From Mytilisepta virgata (Eukaryota; Mollusca; Bivalvia; Mytilida; Mytilidae), in NCBI GenBank assembly GCA_028015205.1, contig CM051519.1, forward strand, positions 87,503,539 through 87,567,538: 64,000 nucleotides of DNA, read 5' to 3'. Below, one piece after another: positions 58,801 to 64,000 of the stretch. Positions within the stretch are counted from its first letter, which is position 1. Every line of letters begins with the position of its first letter. A program made the translations under genes and the position numbers. A model generated the notes under the pieces. The model was not told the DNA's origin. It searched no databases and was given only the letters and a program-made list of their open reading frames with translations.

Positions 58801-59197
58801 CATATATCGTAAAATTTAGATTTCTCATGTGGAATATAAGAAAAGCAGATATATATATCTCTATCAGCAGAGAAAAAAGTATGATCAAGTTTCAATAGTA
58901 AAATACCATCATTTAATTCCTTTTCAACCATGATACCTTCACACAAATATTTTTACAAAAAACAGCAATACCTCCTTCATTTCTTGTACCTATATTTTTT
59001 GTTCTACATACACATGTTATTTTCTCGAAACCATCTAAACAAATCAAATTATTTTCATTCAACCAAGTCTCACTAAGGAACAAAATATTATAATCATTTA
59101 TTAAGTTCAAAAAATCATTGTCTGTAGATTTTGTGGTTAGACCGTTGACATTCCAACACAGACATTTTAATGATTCAAATTGTCCTCTGTGATTGTC
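55842..59197 (-). pseudogene. LINE ORF2: APE endonuclease and reverse transcriptase, one frameshift
   Basis: Coding begins right after the ORF1 stop at 59198 with GQFESLKCLCWNVNGL, the first endonuclease motif. No ATG precedes it. It runs in the ORF1 frame to the stop at 58913-58915. The remaining 1034 residues (58946-55842) are in another frame, with the join at an A-run near 58950. In the long frame the endonuclease boxes are CGDLNSR (residues 73-79), VNDYLLVP (158-165) and SDHMP (184-188). RT covers about 410-700 with GFRPGRST (522-529), FVDFRKAFDKL (554-564) and FADD (656-659). A zinc-binding CX2CX10HX4C tail begins at residue 961. The product would nick target DNA and reverse-transcribe its own RNA. 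One single-base change is the only visible disabling lesion. Confidence 0.9.
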
Positions 59198-60364
59198 CTA
59201 TGGGACATATTCTTTTCCACCTACAAAAATTTTGTCTTTAACAAAGTATGCTTTGATATCTCTATCTCGCAAGTCCTTTAGAACGGGTAGTTTCTCTCGT
59301 CTTCGTTTCTGGATTTCGACGGGCAATTGCTCTGAAACACCATATTCAGTCCCTTTTAGTTCTTTAGCATTTCTCTTCGCCAAGTCTCGACTCTCAAAAT
59401 TGGAAAATTTCACTAGTATCGGACGGACATTGTCACCTTTCTTACCAAGTCGATAAGCCTCAGAAATTAAAATTTTCGTCTCTGCATCTTCAATAGAAAG
59501 CTTATCATTAATAAATGTTTTGACGACTTGACAACACTGCTCATCCTCTATTTCCGGAATATTGAAGAAAACCAAGTTATTTCGCATGGACCTTATTTGA
59601 ACATCTAATAATTCACTTTTTAAGTTATCGTTTTCTTTTCGCATATCGTTCAAAGATTCACTTATCTTATCAACATGGTTCTTGTTCGCTCCCCCGGAAC
59701 TATTGAGTTGCTTTGAAATTTTATCTAGTTCGCATTTAAAGTTATTAAGAGTCATTTTTTGTTTATCAAAGTCATCGCTTATCACCTGAGAGCTTCTTTC
59801 TACCTGGTCCATTCGACTATCCATCGCTTTGGCATCCTTTTCAAGTTTTATAACCTTAGAATTTATAGATGTTACCAAAGTATCAATTTGATCTAGTTTA
59901 TTCAATTTTGTTTCAAATCTATCCATTTTACGGAAAAGTTCATCAACCCAGCCTGGTCGTTGATCAGGAATTTGTTGGGAAAGAGGCGATGTCTGATGAA
60001 CAGGCTGTATGGGATACATCATACCGGGGTTGGGCGTAGAACACAGATTTGGATTTTGCATCGAAAACATCGGGGCAGGGCTTGCAGAATACATTGGGTT
60101 CATATCGTATGTATAAAGTGGCTGATTCAAAGTGTTTATTAAATGATTGTCAATCGTAGTAGGAACGGGATTGTTTACATTCGAGGAACGTTCTGAATAT
60201 TGACCTGTGTATTCACCTTTGTTTACATTTGTGGACTGGTCTTTATTTTTCCGTTTGTTCTTCTTCTTGGACGGTTTCTTTTCAGATTGATCGTTATTGG
60301 TACTATTGGTACTATTGTCACTCGTGTTACTTGTGTTTGTCCTCTTAACGCCTCTAGGAGGCAT
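59198..60364 (-). CDS. LINE ORF1 protein, L1-like (coiled coil, RRM, C-terminal domain)
   Basis: It is 388 residues, intact. Residues 1-50 are Ser/Asn/Lys-rich and basic (KKPSKKKNKRKNK at 29-41). Residues 60-135 are Pro/Met/Gln-rich and probably disordered. A heptad-like coiled coil covers about 140-255. The RNA-recognition motif is about 256-335 with NNLVFFNIPE and PILVKFSNFESRDLAKRNA. A basic C-terminal domain (IQKRRREKLPVLKDLRD) follows. This order is that of L1 ORF1p, a trimeric RNA-binding chaperone that coats the element RNA. The start ATG is 73 bp from the 5' end of the element. The stop is TAG, and ORF2 continues in frame immediately after it. Confidence 0.9.
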   Translation of the reverse strand: MPPRGVKRTNTSNTSDNSTNSTNNDQSEKKPSKKKNKRKNKDQSTNVNKGEYTGQYSERSSNVNNPVPTTIDNHLINTLNQPLYTYDMNPMYSASPAPMFSMQNPNLCSTPNPGMMYPIQPVHQTSPLSQQIPDQRPGWVDELFRKMDRFETKLNKLDQIDTLVTSINSKVIKLEKDAKAMDSRMDQVERSSQVISDDFDKQKMTLNNFKCELDKISKQLNSSGGANKNHVDKISESLNDMRKENDNLKSELLDVQIRSMRNNLVFFNIPEIEDEQCCQVVKTFINDKLSIEDAETKILISEAYRLGKKGDNVRPILVKFSNFESRDLAKRNAKELKGTEYGVSEQLPVEIQKRRREKLPVLKDLRDRDIKAYFVKDKIFVGGKEYVP

Positions 60365-60437
60365 ATTACTAACATTTTATCACATTTTCAACTGAGCGTT
60401 GAAAAACCCTGCCGTCCGCCATATTGTCATCCTGGTG
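60365..60437 (-). promoter_or_regulatory. LINE 5' UTR with YY1-like site
   Basis: This 73-bp leader contains ATGGCGGACGGC close to the 5' terminus. Human L1 has a YY1 site at a comparable place, where it fixes the transcription start. By analogy (inference), this could set the start of the full-length RNA. Confidence 0.4.
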
Positions 60438-61324
60438 TAAAGTTGTCAGTAAAATAAATATTAACGACACAATATTTTATGGCTTCTATAAAGCAAAGGA
60501 CACCATGTCTTGGCGTTTATTCCCCAAATGATTGCTGGTCTAAAGAGCATCTAATTAACCAAGGGATTATGAGATAATCTGAAGTGGAAAATGTCTATTT
60601 ATCTGAAATGAGTTTTTTTTATTTTAAAAAGGAATAATTAAGAAATCTGACAAAGTTAAATATTTTCCTGATATCGTGAAGCTTATTTATTTTAAAATTG
60701 AAGTTAAAAAAATCATTACAATGTTTTTGGTTTAATTATATTTTGAATAAATAATTACATATATTTATATCAACCTATATTTATAAGCCTTTAATATTTT
60801 AAAATACCTTTTTATAAATAAAAATTAACTTACATGTTTAATGAATCCACTAAAAAGCCAATGGTACTTTAATTCTTGACCATTATAAAAAAAATATATA
60901 TGTAACATTCCTTACTTACAGGTAAATCTGAGGTAGATGTACAGATGAATTTTTTTTTTCCATCAGAGGACCCCTTAATTCCTTGTCTAATTAGATGTAG
61001 AATTGTTTTAGTCAAGTTCATATCGGGGAACACACCGTACTGGTTACATAATAACCATTGCTAATATAAAAAAAAAGTACTATGACGATATAAATTAATA
61101 CATGAAATTTGTAAAAGAAAAAAATAAAGCCTTCGCACGATTTCAAGAATAACTTTAGATAAATTTTACAAACAAGTTCAACTTCAAATCTATCTTGAAC
61201 TTGAAAAGTTGTATGTACGTTATACGATTATTTAATTTAGGAAAAAATTCACTTATAATAATATATATTTTTTCAAACCAAATTAATTTGATGAATTAAT
61301 TAATTAAACGAATTAATTTGATGA

Positions 61325-61548
61325 ACAGCATGGCGGCTGTCCTGCAGGAAGCAGAGACTGCTTACTCTTCCGGAGCACCTGAGTCTACCCCCGGTTTTTT
61401 GTTGGGTCAATGTCGTTCATGTGTTTTTAGTTTTTAATTGTAGTGCCTGTATTGTTTTTGTCTTGTCTTCGTTGTTCTCCGGAGTTTTTCAGTTGTTACG
61501 AATTTTCTCTCCTTCGAATATCCCTTTGGTATTTCTTAACTTTATTTA
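61325..61548 (+). repeat. Interspersed repeat A, copy 3
   Basis: It is the opposite orientation to copies 1 and 2. It begins near AACAGCATGGCGGCTGTCC and ends near TTTGGTATTTCTTAACTTTA. It interrupts family C copy 3, giving an insertion event whose ends can be compared with copy 2 at about 51500-51525. Confidence 0.85.
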
Positions 61549-61999
61549 CATTAGTAATAGATAAAATTATAAACTCAATATTTTCAAATAGTTGACACTG
61601 ATGAAAGTTCGTTCCAGGAGTCTTTTGATTCGAGTTCGAAATATGCTCTGCTTTGAATTCACACGTTCTAATATTTGTCTCCACCAATGAAATATCATAC
61701 CCGTTACAAACCACATGCACCCGATTCACACGTTTCACGATATTTTTGGTAATTTACACGCTCAACCAAGTGTAATCATGATGGAAAATAAACCATACAC
61801 CTGCAGTTTAAGAATATAGAGTACAGCACTGAAAGGCAGAGGTGTTTACATCTACGATTTTGTATTTTCTACGAATTTCAGTGAAGTTATGGAAAATTTT
61901 ATTTTGTTACAAAATCCGTAAAATTCCGTTCTGGATCACTTAAATGCTTGAGAACAGCATATTATCCATGCTTTAAGGCGCCTTTGAGACAAGGTCAGG

Positions 62000-62130
62000 T
62001 TTTTGGTCTTCCAAATTTTTCGGTTTTAATGCTGCTGATGAGAGGTAACTCCTTGAAATGCGTCGTATACAGCATAGTATAAATTTACAATATCTAATAT
62101 TAGTATCTTTGGATTGTTATTTTATTTTCA
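62000..62130 (-). repeat. Interspersed repeat B, inverted partial copy 5
   Basis: On the minus strand it reads AATAACAATCCAAAGATAC, then the GTATACGACGCATTTCAAGG block, TCATCAGCAGCATTAAAACC and CCAAAAAC. It is truncated at the same side as copy 4. Confidence 0.9.
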
Positions 62131-62414
62131 AATAAATCAATATGGCGGTAAGCATGTCCAAGAGAACAGCTCAGATCGGACCAACTGATGACAATAACAA
62201 TGTTTCGGGACCAATAGCAGGAAAGAAATCTTGCCGGCATTTAAGTAATTAATCATGACAGGACAAAAATTCTGGTTACTGGGCTCATAATGTCATAATA
62301 TGATTCCACTGACGTTTTATAGCCGAATAATAAATTTTTCAAAACTTAAAACAAGATTATCAATATTCATTAATAGTAGTATATGGGCACAGGCAAATTA
62401 GGATTTGAGGTGGA

Positions 62415-62620
62415 GGAGCCGGAAGTGACGTCACCGGAACCGCAAGTACCCGGTAGTGATTTGCACGCATGCGCAACCGGAAGTAGCGGATTTTCGCGCC
62501 ATTTGTTACCGGAAGTGACGCATGTTCAGGCGGAACCGGAAGTAGATTGCGCACATGCGCAACCGGAAGAGATGGATTTTGGCGCCATTTCTTTACGGAA
62601 GTGACGTAAGTCACGGACCA
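62415..62620 (+). promoter_or_regulatory. Cluster of ETS, NRF1-like and CRE motifs, copy 1
   Basis: CCGGAAGT-type ETS sites occur at 62419, 62476, 62508, 62535 and 62562 (the last ends GA). CGCATGCGCA at 62466-62475 and GCACATGCGCA at 62551-62561 are NRF1-type palindromes. GTGACGTCAC at 62425-62434 is a perfect CRE. GTGACGTAAGTCAC occurs at 62601-62614. NRF1 plus ETS directly joined as GCGCAACCGGAAG occurs twice. This dense composition is typical of a housekeeping-type promoter. No recognised transcript lies nearby, so the target is unknown. Confidence 0.55.
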
Positions 62621-62629
62621 GGATGTGCC

Positions 62630-63560
62630 ATGTGAATTATCTCCCTTTTCCCGCACTTCTCGGTCGTCTCTGGATCTTTCATCGGTCTGATACCTCACTG
62701 TTATGTCGAAGTCCGAGAGTATACGAAGTACACTATTGGATTATCTCCCCTTATCCCGCTCTTTTTTTCTGCGGGTGATGTTTTCTGTGAGGACCAACGG
62801 TAGGATTGGATTATGTCCCCTTACCTCCAAGTGATGCTTGTCACCAATGGAGGGGTGTCCTTAGCAACGGCAGTCCATTTCTATGATGCACTTCGTTTCT
62901 CTTCTCTTGCTCCATCCCGCTCTTTGCTACTCCTTGCTGCTCATCGCTACTCAGGCTTGTTGCTGTTCGTCATCGCTGCTCTTCTCTTGCTCTTTGCTGC
63001 TCAACGCTACTCTGCACTGTACTCAGACCTGAAAGCACCCTAAAGACAATCGTTTACCCTAACACTAGTTCTGCTTAGCAGCCTGCTTCAAAGTCATGTT
63101 TCAAATGTTGGATTGGGCTCAATCCCTTATGAATTTGAAGTGGTACTAGTGTTAGGAATAAGATTATTTTAGGGTTAGGTAAGTATTTTATTATTTTATA
63201 ATTTGTCTATTTTTTCTTAATTTTCTTAATTTTTTATTATTTATATAATTTTTCTAAATATATTTACATAATTTTTCTAATTTTTCTTAATTTTTTTTAA
63301 CAAGTAATATATTTACATAATTTTTCTAATTTTAATTCCTTTTTTGGGGTTTTGAAACCATTTAGTAAACAAATTCTAATTATTTTAACTATTCTTAAGC
63401 ATTTTCTTGCTTTCCTGAAGAATTTAGTAGTATTTTTCAGGCTTTTCGCCAACATTCGGTTGTTTTCGGCAACGTCTTCGTGAATGTTCGGTCGTTTCCG
63501 GAGGGGTGCTCACTTACAGGTCCGCGTTCGTGGAGACATCCATGTTGGATTACGCAATAC
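62630..63560. other. Low-complexity and repeat-like spacer
   Basis: GATTATCTCCCCTTATCCCGCT-type patches (near 62739 and 62807), a CTGCTC/ATCGCTACTC-rich block (62930-63020) and an exact inverted repeat CCTAACACTAGT / ACTAGTGTTAGG (63058-63069 and 63146-63157) are seen. The 76-residue frame at 62813-63043 mirrors the CT-rich repeats and is not called as a gene. From 63180 the sequence is A/T-rich with repeated TATTTACATAATTTTTCTAA blocks. Confidence 0.5.
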
Positions 63561-63567
63561 CGATAAT

Positions 63568-63700
63568 GTGACGTAAGTCACGTGCTAGGACCCGCACGTG
63601 TGGTCTGCGCATGTTCAGGCGGAACCGAAAGTACCCGGAAGTGGTTTTGCGCGCATGCGCAACCGGAAGTAGTGGTTTCCTCCATTGACGGAAGTCCAAA
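63568..63700 (+). promoter_or_regulatory. Cluster of ETS, NRF1-like and CRE motifs, copy 2
   Basis: GTGACGTAAGTCACGTG at 63568-63584 combines the composite site of copy 1 with an E-box CACGTG. The string CATGTTCAGGCGGAACCG (63610) is shared with copy 1 (about 62521). NRF1-like GCGCGCATGCGCA is at 63649-63661, immediately followed by ACCGGAAGTA at 63662-63671. A further CCGGAAGT is at 63635 and ACGGAAGT at 63688. The order and orientation agree with copy 1, indicating duplication of a regulatory module. Confidence 0.55.
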
Positions 63701-64000
63701 GAGAGCTCCTCCAAGGGGAGATAAATTAAAAATATAAATGGGGAGATAACTTTCTCGTATTCCCTCCATCAAGGGGAGATAATTTTTCCTTATTCTATAT
63801 ATTTAATTTTTAATTTTAAACAATTTTATTTACATAATTTACTAATTTTTTTATTTTCTTTTTTTTATTATTCATTTTTTTATTATCATTATTATTATTT
63901 AATTTATTATTAATTTTTTTAAATATATTTACATAATTTAATTTTTTTCTTTTAAATGTTTTTCTTTTTCTATTTTTTTCTAATTTTTCTTAATTTTTTT
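63700..64000. repeat. A/T-rich low-complexity end with GGGGAGATAA repeats
   Basis: AGGGGAGATAA-type strings occur near 63716, 63739 and 63773, then long A/T-only sequence built from TTTACATAATTTAATTTTT-like units runs to the window end. No gene seen. Confidence 0.6.

Larger units (their letters stand above)
55728..60445 (-). mobile_element. Full-length two-ORF LINE with 8-bp target duplication
   Basis: The element occupies 55736-60437 (4702 bp) and is bracketed by TAAAGTTG at 55728-55735 and 60438-60445. The empty site is visible in family C copy 2. The minus-strand 5' UTR is only 73 bp (60365-60437) and contains a CAATATGGCGGACGG YY1-like core. ORF1 (60364-59198) is intact. ORF2 (59197-55842) follows in the same frame after a single TAG, with one frameshift near 58930. 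The 3' UTR is about 100 bp and ends with AATAAAAGATTCAT, without a long poly-A. Full length, an exact target duplication and nearly intact frames mark a recent insertion. Confidence 0.9.
55316..61768 (+). mobile_element. TIR family C, copy 3, split by LINE and repeat A
   Basis: The left end reads CCATTGAACGTGTAATG, the right end TTACACGCTCAACCA at 61754-61768. The body matches copies 1 and 2 (for example ATTGACATGATAATAATAAA before the LINE, and AAAGGACACCATGTCTTGG after it). The LINE occupies 55736-60437 and a copy of repeat A occupies about 61325-61548. Removing both leaves about 1.5 kb, the same size as the other copies. Confidence 0.8.

Noticed and set aside
62360..62698. 112-residue minus-strand open frame
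   Set aside because: It runs through the ETS/NRF1/CRE cluster, and its composition is explained by the repeated CCGGAAGT strings.
62813..63043. 76-residue Leu/Ser-rich open frame that resembles a membrane peptide
   Set aside because: The underlying DNA is a CT-rich repeat, so hydrophobicity follows from low complexity rather than coding constraint.

Overview
This window looks like nuclear DNA from a metazoan, most likely a bivalve mollusc and plausibly a mussel-type (Mytilus-like) genome. The sequence is AT-rich, with homopolymer and microsatellite tracts. It is packed with broken and nested retroelements (BEL/Pao, Gypsy-like, two LINEs), a Tc1 transposon, and many interspersed repeats of the kind I associate with bivalves. 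The species assignment is inference from remembered repeat styles, not from a host gene. I found no intact host gene, tRNA, rRNA or CRISPR. Nearly everything codable is transposon-derived.

Layout. 0-7 kb: a 31-bp minisatellite (about 1.7-2.1 kb), an old segmental duplication (2.4-3.25 versus 5.26-6.06 kb) and a 310-bp tandem duplication. 7.3-7.9 kb: a decayed DUF6589-like coding remnant. 8.9-14 kb: a 5'-truncated BEL/Pao pol (RT, RNase H, integrase) whose putative 3' LTR was split by a Tc1-type transposon with an intact 365-aa transposase, 23-bp terminal inverted repeats (TIRs) and a TA duplication. 16.3-17.35 kb: a RecQ-like helicase pseudogene on the minus strand. 18.0-19.3 kb: a LINE 3' fragment ending in an (ATT)n tail. 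24.7-25.9 and 47.5-49.6 kb: two decayed multi-exon-like or transposon-like coding remnants of unknown function. 26.1-27.7 kb: a foldback-like element. 33.9-43.1 kb: a decayed Gypsy-like LTR element with Gag, two CCHC knuckles and a protease remnant, interrupted by a long-TIR element that itself holds a smaller TIR element. 55.7-60.4 kb: a full-length LINE on the minus strand, 4.7 kb, with an 8-bp target duplication, intact ORF1 and an ORF2 with one frameshift. 62.4-63.7 kb: two clusters of ETS, NRF1-like and CRE-like motifs.

Two patterns stand out. First, at least four sequence-distinct repeat families (at 3.84, 14.05, 21.85, 43.62 kb; 19.60 kb; 45.57 kb; 51.83 kb) share one build: a compact hairpin at the 5' end, a variable number of internal tandem units (about 160-325 bp) carrying a common degenerate core, and, where the end can be recognised, a hairpin at the 3' end. 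This fits non-autonomous Helentron/HINE or bivalve pearl-like elements, which is inference. One of these families carries four 289-bp units, each with direct AGGTCA half-sites and a perfect TGACGTCA.

Second, a roughly 1.5-kb TIR family occurs three times (40.39, 50.10, 55.32 kb) with ACACG-rich blocks at both ends. The nesting gives a clear insertion order: Gypsy-like element, then long-TIR element, then 1.5-kb TIR element; and separately 1.5-kb TIR element, then LINE and repeat A.
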